A stretch of DNA of 64,000 bases from Mycobacterium arosiense ATCC BAA-1401 = DSM 45069 (GTDB lineage: Bacteria; Actinomycetota; Actinomycetes; Mycobacteriales; Mycobacteriaceae): NCBI RefSeq assembly GCF_002086125.1, contig NZ_MVHG01000002.1, forward strand, positions 136,702 to 200,701, given 5' to 3'. Below the pieces are notes generated by a model. It saw only the letters and a program-made list of their open reading frames with translations, was not told where the DNA came from and ran no database searches. This document shows positions 1-8,378 of this stretch, one piece after another. Numbering within the stretch: the first letter of the stretch is position 1; each line of letters starts with the position of its first letter. A program made the position numbers and the translations under genes.

Positions 1-1
1 T

Positions 2-304
2 TTGGTCCTGCTCGGCGTGCTGGCCACGGCGACCACCTGGCCGACCCGGCTGTTCGGCTTCCTGGCGAATGTCTGCGAGGACGAGACCTGCGGCCCCGTC
101 CCCTACGGGCTGGATTTGTACATCCACCCGGTGGTGTGGGGCGGTCTCGGCGCGGCCCTCACCGCCGCCGTCATCGGACCCGTCGTCTCGATCCTGAAGG
201 GCTGGTACATGTCCTTCTGGCCGGTGCTGGCGCTGGTGCTGGTCATGGTCAGCTCGGTAGCCGGGTCGCTGCTGACGATTTTCAGCGAACGCTATTGGCT
301 CTGA
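2..304 (+). CDS. Small membrane protein, probably 5'-truncated by the window edge (Rv1567c-like)
   Basis: The frame is open from the left edge to a TGA at 302-304. The roughly 100 residues contain three hydrophobic stretches: near the start, around residues 42-65 (VVWGGLGAALTAAVIGPVV) and at the C-terminus (FWPVLALVLVMVSSVAGSLL). A short loop carries two Cys (VCEDETCGP). A TTG at 2-4 could be the start, but no upstream sequence is visible, so the 5' end is uncertain. Its place just before a RipD-type gene matches M. tuberculosis Rv1567c, a small membrane protein of unknown function. No catalytic motif is visible. Confidence 0.6.
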   Translation: MVLLGVLATATTWPTRLFGFLANVCEDETCGPVPYGLDLYIHPVVWGGLGAALTAAVIGPVVSILKGWYMSFWPVLALVLVMVSSVAGSLLTIFSERYWL

Positions 305-636
305 TCGCCCCGTCGGCTCCGGCGTGCTTTTCGGTCGCCGGCTGAGATCGAAATAACAACTGCGCTTACGGAATTCGGTGCGCCTGTCACCGTCCGGTCA
401 CGGTACGACAAAAAATCCCGCGTGGACCTGGCGGCTAACACCATCTGTTGTCAAAGTGGCTTGTGTGACTGATGTGAATCCAGCGGGCGACCGCTGATTC
501 ACTTCGCAAGTGCCATGGACGGCGTCGGTCCCAGCGTGGAGGCCCTCGCTCGGTTCCATGAACCGGGGGCGGACGCGCGAGGTCACCGCGTCGAGGCCCA
601 TTGACCGCCTGGAGAGGCCAGGGAAAGGCCAGAAAC
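305..636 (+). promoter_or_regulatory. Intergenic region with probable ripD promoter/leader
   Basis: About 330 bp without a convincing gene. A direct repeat GTCAC-N6-GTCAC lies at 386-390 and 397-401, an 11-bp period resembling the loose direct repeats reported for the MtrA response regulator. A TTGTCA hexamer lies near 459, with a weak TGATGT about 16 bp downstream. A GGGAAAGG ribosome binding site at 621-628 precedes the ATG at 637. The assignment to MtrA or SigA is inference only. Confidence 0.3.
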
Positions 637-1503
637 ATGAAACGCATCTACGCCTTCGCGATCGGTTTGGCCCTGCTCGGGGCGCCGATGGTGGTTCCCA
701 CCATCGCGACCGCCGACCCGGGCGCCAGGTCGACGGACTATCAGCAGGCCACCGACGTGGTGATCGCCCGCGGTCTGTCGCAGCGCGGTGTGCCGTTCTC
801 CTGGGCCGGTGGCGGCATCAACGGCCCCACCCGCGGCACCGGACCCGGCATCAACACCGTCGGTTTCGACGCCTCCGGGCTGATGCAGTACGCGTACGCC
901 GGCGCCGGCATCAAGCTGCCGCGGTCCTCGGGCGCGATCTACCGGGTCGGACAAAAGATCCTGCCGCAGCAGGCCCGCAAGGGTGACCTGATCTTCTACG
1001 GCCCCGAGGGCACCCAGAGCGTGGCGATGTATCTGGGCAACAACCAGATGCTCGAGGTCGGCGACGTCGTGCAGGTCTCCCCGGTGCGCACCAACGGCAT
1101 GACGCCGTACATGGTCCGGGTGCTCGGCGCCACGCCGGCGCAACAGGCACCGCCGCAACAGGCACCGCAGCAGCTGCCCACCCAGCAGGCACCGCTGCAA
1201 CAGGCGCCGACACAGCAGGCCCCGGCACAGCAGTCGCCATACCAGCAGCCCCCGCAACAGTCGCCCACCCAGCAGGCACCGCTGCAGCAGGCGCCGACAC
1301 AGCAGGCCCCGGCACAGCAGGCCCCGGCACAGCAGTCGCCATACCAGCAGCCCCCGCAACAGTCGCCCACCCAGCAGGCACCGCTGCAACAGGCGCCGAC
1401 ACAGCAGGCCCCGGCACAGCAGTCGCCGTACCAGCAGGCGCCGGTGCAGCTGCCGGCACAGCAGCCGCCGTTGCAGCCGACCGGCGTCGGCCTCGGCAGG
1501 TAA
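637..1503 (+). CDS. ripD: RipD-type NlpC/P60 protein with catalytic residues lost and a Gln/Pro repeat tail
   Basis: A secreted 288-residue protein. The signal peptide (MKRIYAFAIGLALLGAPM) is followed by one NlpC/P60 domain at about residues 40-150. The usual nucleophile motif FDCSGL reads FDASGL (Ala79), and the catalytic His is Ser (S128, QSVAMYLG). The same double loss is described for M. tuberculosis RipD (Rv1566c), which binds peptidoglycan without cutting it. From about residue 167 to the end the protein is a low-complexity tail of QQ(A/S/P)P(x) pentads, roughly 115 residues, about twice what I recall for RipD. ATG 637 was chosen over upstream frame starts because of the GGGAAAGG site and the signal peptide. 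The likely role is a cell-wall binding or scaffolding protein. Confidence 0.88.
   Translation: MKRIYAFAIGLALLGAPMVVPTIATADPGARSTDYQQATDVVIARGLSQRGVPFSWAGGGINGPTRGTGPGINTVGFDASGLMQYAYAGAGIKLPRSSGAIYRVGQKILPQQARKGDLIFYGPEGTQSVAMYLGNNQMLEVGDVVQVSPVRTNGMTPYMVRVLGATPAQQAPPQQAPQQLPTQQAPLQQAPTQQAPAQQSPYQQPPQQSPTQQAPLQQAPTQQAPAQQAPAQQSPYQQPPQQSPTQQAPLQQAPTQQAPAQQSPYQQAPVQLPAQQPPLQPTGVGLGR
1141..1479 (+). repeat. In-frame tandem repeats encoding QQxPx pentads in ripD
   Basis: A degenerate 15-bp unit (CAGCAG-GC-CC type) is repeated more than 20 times. A higher-order unit is visible: the string CCCACCCAGCAGGC starts at 1177, 1264 and 1366, giving near-identical blocks of 87 and 102 bp plus a partial third. 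The 102-bp block has one extra QQAPA pentad. All changes are multiples of 15 bp, so the frame is preserved, which suggests growth by slippage or unequal crossing-over. Confidence 0.85.
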
Positions 1504-1649
1504 TTTCCGGGCCGGTCGTTGGCCGTCCGACGCCCGCCACCCGCTTCCCCGCCGCCCGGGGCGGATGCTTTCAGCGACCCGCTGAGCAGCCGCCCCGCCG
1601 CGAGCTGTCGCGAGCCGGTGGCGGGTTTTCGGTAAATTGACTGGCGATC

Positions 1650-3812
1650 ATGCCGACGCCGCCACCGCTTCCCGCACCGGACGCCACCACCGATCCGGGC
1701 ACCCCGGGAGCGCTTGGAACGGGGTCGCGGCGGTTCTATCGGTACGACCTCGACGGCCTGCGCGGCATCGCCATTGCGCTGGTCGCCGTGTTCCATATCT
1801 GGTTCGGCCGGGTCTCCGGCGGCGTGGACGTGTTCCTGGCGCTGTCCGGATTCTTCTTCGGCGGCAAGATCATTCGCGCCGCGCTGAACCCGGCGGTAAC
1901 GCTGTCGCCGGTGGCCGAGGTGGTTCGGCTCGTCCGTCGGCTGGTTCCCGCGCTGGTGGTGGTGCTGGCCGGGTGCGCGGTGCTGACCATCATGGTGCAA
2001 CCGGAGACCCGCTGGGAGACCTTCGCCGACCAGAGCCTGGCCAGCCTCGGCTACTACCAGAACTGGGAGCTGGCCAACACCGCCTCGGACTACCTGCGGG
2101 CGGGCGAGGCCGTCAGCCCGTTGCAGCACATCTGGTCGATGTCGGTGCAGGGCCAGTTCTACGTCAGCTTCCTGCTGTTGATCGCCGGCCTGGCCTTGCT
2201 GTTCCGGCGGCCGCCCCGGCTGCGGATCGCGCTCGTGGTGGTCCTGTCGGCGTTGACGGCCGCCTCGTTCGTTTATGCGATCGTCGCCCACCGGCAGGGC
2301 CAGCCGGCCTCCTACTACGACAGCTTCGCGCGGGGCTGGGAGTTGCTGCTGGGCGCGCTGGTCGGCGCGCTGGTGACCCGCGTCCGCTGGCCGATGTGGT
2401 TGCGCACGGTGCTGGCCACGGTCGCGCTCGGCGCGGTGCTGTCTTGCGGGGCACTGATCAACGGAGTGCAGGAGTTCCCCGGCCCGTGGGCGCTGGTGCC
2501 GGTCGGCGCCGCCATGCTGATGATCCTGGTCGGAGCCAACCTGCAGGGTGGTGGCGGTGGCCGGCTGCCGTTGCCGAATCGGCTGCTTGCGACGCGGCCG
2601 CTGGTCGAGCTGGGCGCCATGGCGTACGCGCTCTACCTGTGGCACTGGCCGCTGCTCATCTTCTGGCTGTCCTACAGCGGCCACAAGCACGCCGGCGTCG
2701 TCGAAGGCGCGCTGCTGCTGTTGGTGTCCGGGGTGCTGGCCTATCTGACCAACCGGCTCGTCGAGGATCCGCTGCGCTACCGGGCGTCCTCGAAGCCGGC
2801 CGCCGCGCGGGCGCCGGCGACTCCCTGGTCGACGCGCCTGGCCCGGCCGACGATGGCGCTGGGATCGGCCATCGTTCTGCTGGGCGTGACCCTGACGGCG
2901 ACCTCGTTCACCTGGCGTCAACACGTCACCGTCCTGCGATCGGCCGGCAAGGAGCTCAGCGTCCTGAACCCGCAGGACTATCCCGGCGCTCGCGCCCTCA
3001 CCGAAGGCGTGCGGGTGCCCGCACTGCCCATGCGGCCCACCGTTTTAGAGGTCAAACAGGACCTGCCCGCCTCGACGCGGGACGGCTGCATCAGCGACTT
3101 CGTCAACCCCGCGGTGGTCACCTGCACCTACGGTGACGCGAGCGCCGGCCGGACCATCGCGCTGGCGGGCGGGTCGCACGCCGAACACTGGCTGCCCGCG
3201 CTGGACATCCTGGGCAAGCTGCACCACTTCAAAGTCGTGACGTATCTGAAGATGGGCTGCCCGCTCTCGACCGAGCAGGTCCCGCTGATCATGGGCAACA
3301 ACGCCCCCTACCCGCAATGCCGCGAGTGGGTGCAGCGGACAATGACCAAACTCGTCACCGACCGGCCCGACTACGTGTTCACCACCACCACCCGGCCGTG
3401 GAACATCAAGTCCGGCGATGTGATGCCCGCCACTTATATCGGCATCTGGCAGACGTTGTCCGACAACAACATTCCAATCCTCGGGATGCGCGACACGCCG
3501 TGGCTGGTGAAGAACGGCCAACCGTTCGACCCGGCGGACTGCCTTGCCAAACGGGGCGGCACCCCGCGATCGTGCGCGATCAAGCGTTCCGACATGCTCT
3601 CCGACCGCAACCAGACGCTCGACTTCGTCACGCAGTTCCCGCAGCTCAAGGTGCTCGACATGTCCGACGCGATCTGCCGCGCCGAGGTGTGCCGCCCGGT
3701 CGAGGGAAACATCCTGATCTATCACGGCGCCCACCACCTCTCGCCCACCTACGTGCGGACCATGGCGCCCGAATTGGGCCGTCAGATCGCCGAGGCCACC
3801 GGCTGGTGGTGA
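1650..3812 (+). CDS. Membrane acyltransferase-3 with C-terminal SGNH domain (Rv1565c-like)
   Basis: 720 residues. The N-terminal ~400 are an acyltransferase-3 (OafA/YrhL) membrane domain with about ten hydrophobic segments. The opening motif YDLDGLRGIAIALVAVFH carries the Arg/His pair, followed by GGVDVFLALSGFFF and LQHIWSMSVQGQFY. After a single segment near residue 400, an extracytoplasmic SGNH-like domain contains GGSHAEHW (Ser block, about residue 506) and a terminal HHLS block (IYHGAHHLSPTYV). Family members O-acylate exported sugars or glycolipids; the acceptor here is unknown. ATG 1650 follows a weak ribosome site. It lies between ripD and the tre operon, as in M. tuberculosis. Confidence 0.85.
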   Translation: MPTPPPLPAPDATTDPGTPGALGTGSRRFYRYDLDGLRGIAIALVAVFHIWFGRVSGGVDVFLALSGFFFGGKIIRAALNPAVTLSPVAEVVRLVRRLVPALVVVLAGCAVLTIMVQPETRWETFADQSLASLGYYQNWELANTASDYLRAGEAVSPLQHIWSMSVQGQFYVSFLLLIAGLALLFRRPPRLRIALVVVLSALTAASFVYAIVAHRQGQPASYYDSFARGWELLLGALVGALVTRVRWPMWLRTVLATVALGAVLSCGALINGVQEFPGPWALVPVGAAMLMILVGANLQGGGGGRLPLPNRLLATRPLVELGAMAYALYLWHWPLLIFWLSYSGHKHAGVVEGALLLLVSGVLAYLTNRLVEDPLRYRASSKPAAARAPATPWSTRLARPTMALGSAIVLLGVTLTATSFTWRQHVTVLRSAGKELSVLNPQDYPGARALTEGVRVPALPMRPTVLEVKQDLPASTRDGCISDFVNPAVVTCTYGDASAGRTIALAGGSHAEHWLPALDILGKLHHFKVVTYLKMGCPLSTEQVPLIMGNNAPYPQCREWVQRTMTKLVTDRPDYVFTTTTRPWNIKSGDVMPATYIGIWQTLSDNNIPILGMRDTPWLVKNGQPFDPADCLAKRGGTPRSCAIKRSDMLSDRNQTLDFVTQFPQLKVLDMSDAICRAEVCRPVEGNILIYHGAHHLSPTYVRTMAPELGRQIAEATGWW

Positions 3813-3872
3813 CCCGCCTTCCTCCCGGCCGCTAAGCGCGTGGGCGCAACCGCGCGCGGATAAGGTCGTTAG

Positions 3873-6074
3873 GTGTCAACCAACAGTCCCGCTTCAGAAT
3901 CAGGCGGTAACCACCAGCCCAAGCTCGCCACCGTGTGGCCGGGAAATTCGTATCCGCTCGGCGCCTCCTACGATGGCGCGGGAACCAACTTCTCGTTGTT
4001 CTCCGAAATCGCCGAGAAGGTCGAGCTGTGCCTGATCGACGAGCACGACGGCGAGTCGCGGATTCCCTTGGACGAGGTGGACGGATTCGTCTGGCACGCG
4101 TACCTGCCGAACATCACCCCCGGCCAGCGTTACGGCTTTCGCGTTTACGGCCCCTTCGACCCGGCGGCAGGTCACCGGTGTGACCCCAGCAAGCTGTTGC
4201 TCGACCCGTACGGCAAGGCTTTTCACGGCGACTTCACCTTCGGTCAGGCGCTGTTCTCCTACGACCTGAAGGCCGTCGATCCGAACGGCCCCAACGCCGA
4301 CGGGCTCGACCCGGGGATTCCGCCGATGGTCGATTCGCTGGGGCACACCATGACCAGCGTGGTGAGCAATCCGTTCTTCGACTGGGGATCCGACCGCGCG
4401 CCGTTGACGCCGTATCACGAGACCGTCATCTACGAGGCCCACGTCAAAGGGATGACGCAAACGCATCCGAGCGTGCCCGAGGAGCTTCGGGGCACCTATG
4501 CCGGGCTGGCCCACCCGGCGGTCATCGACCACCTGCACTCGCTGCGGGTCACGGCCATCGAGCTGATGCCGGTGCACCAATTCATGCACGACTCTCGGCT
4601 GCTCGACCTGGGCCTGCGAAACTACTGGGGCTACAACACTTTCGGCTATTTCGCGCCGCACAATCAGTACGCGGCCAATCGCACCGCCAGCGTCGCGGAG
4701 TTCAAGTCGATGGTGCGCAGCTTCCACGAGGCCGGCATCGAGGTGATCCTCGACGTGGTGTACAACCACACCGCCGAGGGCAACCACCTGGGTCCGACGA
4801 TCAATTTCCGCGGCATCGACAACGCCGCCTACTACCGGCTCGTCGACACCGACCCGCGGCTGTACAAGGACTACACGGGCACCGGCAACAGCCTGAACCC
4901 TCGCCACCCGCACGTGCTGCAGCTGATCATGGACTCGTTGCGGTACTGGGTGACCGAGATGCACGTCGACGGGTTCCGCTTCGATCTGGCCGCCACGCTG
5001 GCCCGCGAGCTGCACGACGTCGACCGGTTGAGCGCCTTTTTCGATCTGGTGCAGCAGGACCCGATCGTCAGCCAGGTCAAATTGATCGCCGAGCCGTGGG
5101 ACGTCGGGGAGGGCGGTTATCAGGTCGGAAACTTCCCGGGTTTGTGGACCGAGTGGAACGGGAAGTATCGCGATACTGTGCGCGATTATTGGCGGGGCGA
5201 GCCCGCAACCCTGGGCGAGTTCGCTTCCCGGCTGACCGGGTCGTCGGACCTGTATGAGGCGACCGGCCGGCGGCCCAGCGCCAGCATCAACTTCGTCACC
5301 GCGCACGACGGGTTCACCCTGAACGACCTGGTGTCCTACAACGAGAAGCACAACCTGGCCAACGGGGAGGACAACCGGGATGGCGAAAGCCATAACCGAT
5401 CGTGGAACTGCGGTGTCGAAGGCCCCACCGATGACCCCGACATCACCGAGCTGCGCTACCGTCAGATGCGCAACTTCTGGGCGACGCTGATGCTCAGCCA
5501 GGGCACGCCGATGATCGCCCACGGTGACGAGTTCGGCCGCACCCAGAACGGCAACAACAACGTGTACTGCCAGGACTCCGAATTGTCGTGGATGGACTGG
5601 TCTTTGGTCGACAAGAACGCCGACCTGCTGGCCTTCGCCCGCAGGGTGACCACGCTGCGCAAGCGCCATCCGGTGTTTCGGCGGCGCCGGTTCTTTGAGG
5701 GCGAGCCGATCCGCAGCGGCGACGAGGTGCGCGATATCGCCTGGCTGAACCCGAGTAGCCGCGAGATGACGCACGAGGACTGGGGCGAAAGCATTCACAA
5801 GTGCGTGGCGGTGTTCCTCAACGGCGAGGCCATCAGCGCACCCAACGCGCGCGGCGAACGGGTCATCGACGACTCGTTCCTGCTGTGTTTCAACGCCGGT
5901 GAAGAGTCGGTGGAGTTCGCGACACCGAGCAGTGACTACGCGAGAGAGTGGACCGTGGAACTGGACACTAACGAACCGACGGGCCGCAAAGAAGGGGCCG
6001 ACCAGGTGGTGACCGCCGAGGAGAAGGTGTCGCTGCCGTCCCGCTCGCTGCTCGTATTGCGTAAGACGCAGTGA
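3873..6074 (+). CDS. treX: Glycogen debranching enzyme TreX
   Basis: 733 residues, GTG start. It hydrolyses alpha-1,6 branches of glycogen, releasing linear maltodextrins for TreY. An N-terminal CBM48-like domain (GTNFSLFSEIAEKVELCL) precedes the GH13 isoamylase-type barrel. The conserved regions are DVVYNH (about 293), DGFRFDLA with the nucleophile Asp (about 370), LIAEPWD with the acid Glu (about 407) and TAHDGF (about 476). Length and motif spacing fit actinobacterial TreX/GlgX. The stop is 3 bp before treY, and treY overlaps treZ, so the three are almost certainly one transcript in pathway order. Confidence 0.95.
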   Translation: MSTNSPASESGGNHQPKLATVWPGNSYPLGASYDGAGTNFSLFSEIAEKVELCLIDEHDGESRIPLDEVDGFVWHAYLPNITPGQRYGFRVYGPFDPAAGHRCDPSKLLLDPYGKAFHGDFTFGQALFSYDLKAVDPNGPNADGLDPGIPPMVDSLGHTMTSVVSNPFFDWGSDRAPLTPYHETVIYEAHVKGMTQTHPSVPEELRGTYAGLAHPAVIDHLHSLRVTAIELMPVHQFMHDSRLLDLGLRNYWGYNTFGYFAPHNQYAANRTASVAEFKSMVRSFHEAGIEVILDVVYNHTAEGNHLGPTINFRGIDNAAYYRLVDTDPRLYKDYTGTGNSLNPRHPHVLQLIMDSLRYWVTEMHVDGFRFDLAATLARELHDVDRLSAFFDLVQQDPIVSQVKLIAEPWDVGEGGYQVGNFPGLWTEWNGKYRDTVRDYWRGEPATLGEFASRLTGSSDLYEATGRRPSASINFVTAHDGFTLNDLVSYNEKHNLANGEDNRDGESHNRSWNCGVEGPTDDPDITELRYRQMRNFWATLMLSQGTPMIAHGDEFGRTQNGNNNVYCQDSELSWMDWSLVDKNADLLAFARRVTTLRKRHPVFRRRRFFEGEPIRSGDEVRDIAWLNPSSREMTHEDWGESIHKCVAVFLNGEAISAPNARGERVIDDSFLLCFNAGEESVEFATPSSDYAREWTVELDTNEPTGRKEGADQVVTAEEKVSLPSRSLLVLRKTQ

Positions 6075-6077
6075 CGC

Positions 6078-8378
6078 ATGGCTTTACCCGTCATCTCCAC
6101 CTACCGGCTGCAACTGCGTGGTGAATCCAGTGGGTTCGCGTTCACCTTCGCCGACACGGAAAACCTGCTGGACTACCTCAACGACCTCGGGGTATCGCAC
6201 CTGTATCTGTCCCCGATCATGACCGCGGCGGCGGGATCCAGCCATGGCTACGACGTCACCGACCCGACGACGGTGTCCCCCGAGATCGGCGGCCACGAAG
6301 GCCTGGCGCGATTGTCGGCGGCGGCGCGAGAGCGCGGCATGGGGCTGATCGTCGACATCGTGCCAAACCACGTGGGCATCGACGTGCCCCAACAGAACCC
6401 GTGGTGGTGGGACGTGCTGCGCAACGGCCGTTCCTCGCCCTACGCAACGTATTTCGACATCGACTGGGACCTCGACGAGGACGGCCGCATCGTGTTGCCG
6501 GTTTTGGGTTCCGACGACGACGTCGCCGACCTCACCGTCGACGGGGACCTGCTGCGGCTGGGCGATCTGGCGCTGCCGATCGCGCCCGGCACCACGGCGG
6601 GCACCGGCGCGCAGGTGCACGACCGCCAGCACTACCGCCTGGTCGGCTGGCGAAACGGCGTGTGCGGCTACCGTCGCTTCTTCTCGATCACCTCGCTGGC
6701 CGGTCTGCGTCAGGAGGACCGCGCGGTCTTCGACGCCACCCACGCCGAGGTCGGCCGGTGGTTCACCGAGGGACTGGTCGACGGCATCCGCATCGACCAC
6801 CCCGACGGCCTGTCGAATCCCTGCGGATACCTCGCGTGGCTGCGCGAATTGACCGGCCCGGAAGCCTGGATCGTGATCGAGAAGATCCTGGCCGTCGACG
6901 AGGCGCTCGAGCCGACCCTGCCGGTCGGCGGCACCACCGGTTACGACGTGCTGCGCGAAATCGGGGGCGTGCTGGTGGATCCGGAGGGCGCACCCGCGCT
7001 GACCGCGCTGGTGGATTCCGCCGGGGTGGACTACCGGGCGATGCCCGACATGCTGGTGGACCTTAAGATCCGGTCGGCCACCGACACCTTGGCCAGTGAG
7101 CTGCGTCGGTTGCGCCGCAGCATCGTCGCCGCGGCCGGCGTCGACCACCCGCAGCTGCCCGAGGCGGTGGCCGCGCTGCTCACGCACATCGGGGTGTACC
7201 GCTGCGACTACCCCGGCCTGGTCGCGCTGCTGCCCACCGCGCTGGCCGAAACCCAGGCGGCCACACCGGAGTTGGGGCCCGCCCTGCAAGTGCTGGCCGC
7301 GGCGCTGGCCCGCGACGACGAGCCGGCCACGCGCCTGCAGCAGCTCTGCGGGGCCGTCACCGCTAAGGCCGTCGAGGACTGCTTGTTCTACCGCGACGCC
7401 CGGCTGGTCTCGCTGAACGAGGTGGGCGGCGAGCCGCACCGCTTCGGTGTCGGCGCGGCCGAGTTTCACCACAGCGCCGCTACCCGGGCACGGTTGTGGC
7501 CGCAGACCATGACGACGCTGACCACCCATGACACCAAGCGAGGCGAGGACGTGCGGGCCCGCATCTCGGTGCTGTCCCAGGTGCCGTCGCTATGGACCGA
7601 GTTCCTCGCCCGCTGGGAGAAGGCCTCGCCCTCGCCCGATCCGGCGACCGGACAGTTTCTGTGGCAGAACATCTTCGGCGTATGGCCCGTCAACGGCGAG
7701 GTCACCGCCGAGCTGCGCGACCGGCTGCACGCCTACGCCGAGAAGGCCATCCGCGAAGCGGCCTGGCATACCTCGTGGAACGACCCGGACACCGAATTCG
7801 AGGACGCGGTACACCGGTGGCTGGACGGCGTGCTCGACGGCCCGGTGGCCGGCCAGCTGACCGAGCTTGTCGCCCAACTCAATCCGCATGCCGCCAGCGA
7901 CGCGCTGGCCCAGAAGCTCTTGGCGCTGACCGTACCCGGGATTCCCGACGTGTACCAGGGCACCGAGCTGTGGGACGACAGCCTGGTGGACCCCGACAAT
8001 CGCCGGGCCGTCGACTACGCGGCGCGCCGCCGTGCCCTGACGGAGTTGAAGCATCCAAAGATCCGGGTCGTCACGACGGCGCTTCGGGTGCGCCGTCACC
8101 ATCCGGACACCTTCCTGCGCGGCGAGTACGTCCCGATCCTGGCCGATGGCGATGCCGGCGATCACGTGGTGGCGTTCCGCCGGGGCGAGGACATCGTGGT
8201 GGCGGTGACCCGCTGGACCGTGCGGCTGGCCGAAAAGGGCTGGGGTAACACGGTTTTGCCGCTTCCCGACGGAACCTGGAAGGACGCGCTCACCGGCGCG
8301 ATCGCCGACGGCCCCACGTCGGCGGCGCAGCTGTTCGCCGACCTGCCCGTCACACTGCTGGAGCGCCACCATGACTGA
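6078..8378 (+). CDS. treY: Maltooligosyl trehalose synthase TreY
   Basis: 766 residues. It isomerises the reducing-end alpha-1,4 bond of a maltodextrin to alpha,alpha-1,1, giving maltooligosyl-trehalose. The N-terminus ISTYRLQL and the block DLGVSHLYLSPIM are diagnostic for TreY. GH13 regions are IVDIVPNHVGID (about 90), DGIRIDHPDGL (about 235), the acid Glu in IVIEKIL (about 266) and TTHDTKRGEDVR (about 480). The ATG lies 3 bp after treX, and the 3' end overlaps treZ by 8 bp, implying translational coupling. Confidence 0.95.
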   Translation: MALPVISTYRLQLRGESSGFAFTFADTENLLDYLNDLGVSHLYLSPIMTAAAGSSHGYDVTDPTTVSPEIGGHEGLARLSAAARERGMGLIVDIVPNHVGIDVPQQNPWWWDVLRNGRSSPYATYFDIDWDLDEDGRIVLPVLGSDDDVADLTVDGDLLRLGDLALPIAPGTTAGTGAQVHDRQHYRLVGWRNGVCGYRRFFSITSLAGLRQEDRAVFDATHAEVGRWFTEGLVDGIRIDHPDGLSNPCGYLAWLRELTGPEAWIVIEKILAVDEALEPTLPVGGTTGYDVLREIGGVLVDPEGAPALTALVDSAGVDYRAMPDMLVDLKIRSATDTLASELRRLRRSIVAAAGVDHPQLPEAVAALLTHIGVYRCDYPGLVALLPTALAETQAATPELGPALQVLAAALARDDEPATRLQQLCGAVTAKAVEDCLFYRDARLVSLNEVGGEPHRFGVGAAEFHHSAATRARLWPQTMTTLTTHDTKRGEDVRARISVLSQVPSLWTEFLARWEKASPSPDPATGQFLWQNIFGVWPVNGEVTAELRDRLHAYAEKAIREAAWHTSWNDPDTEFEDAVHRWLDGVLDGPVAGQLTELVAQLNPHAASDALAQKLLALTVPGIPDVYQGTELWDDSLVDPDNRRAVDYAARRRALTELKHPKIRVVTTALRVRRHHPDTFLRGEYVPILADGDAGDHVVAFRRGEDIVVAVTRWTVRLAEKGWGNTVLPLPDGTWKDALTGAIADGPTSAAQLFADLPVTLLERHHD

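Noticed and set aside
1141..1479. CRISPR-like repeats
   Set aside because: The units are 15-bp in-frame coding repeats with no unique spacers; they encode the RipD tail.
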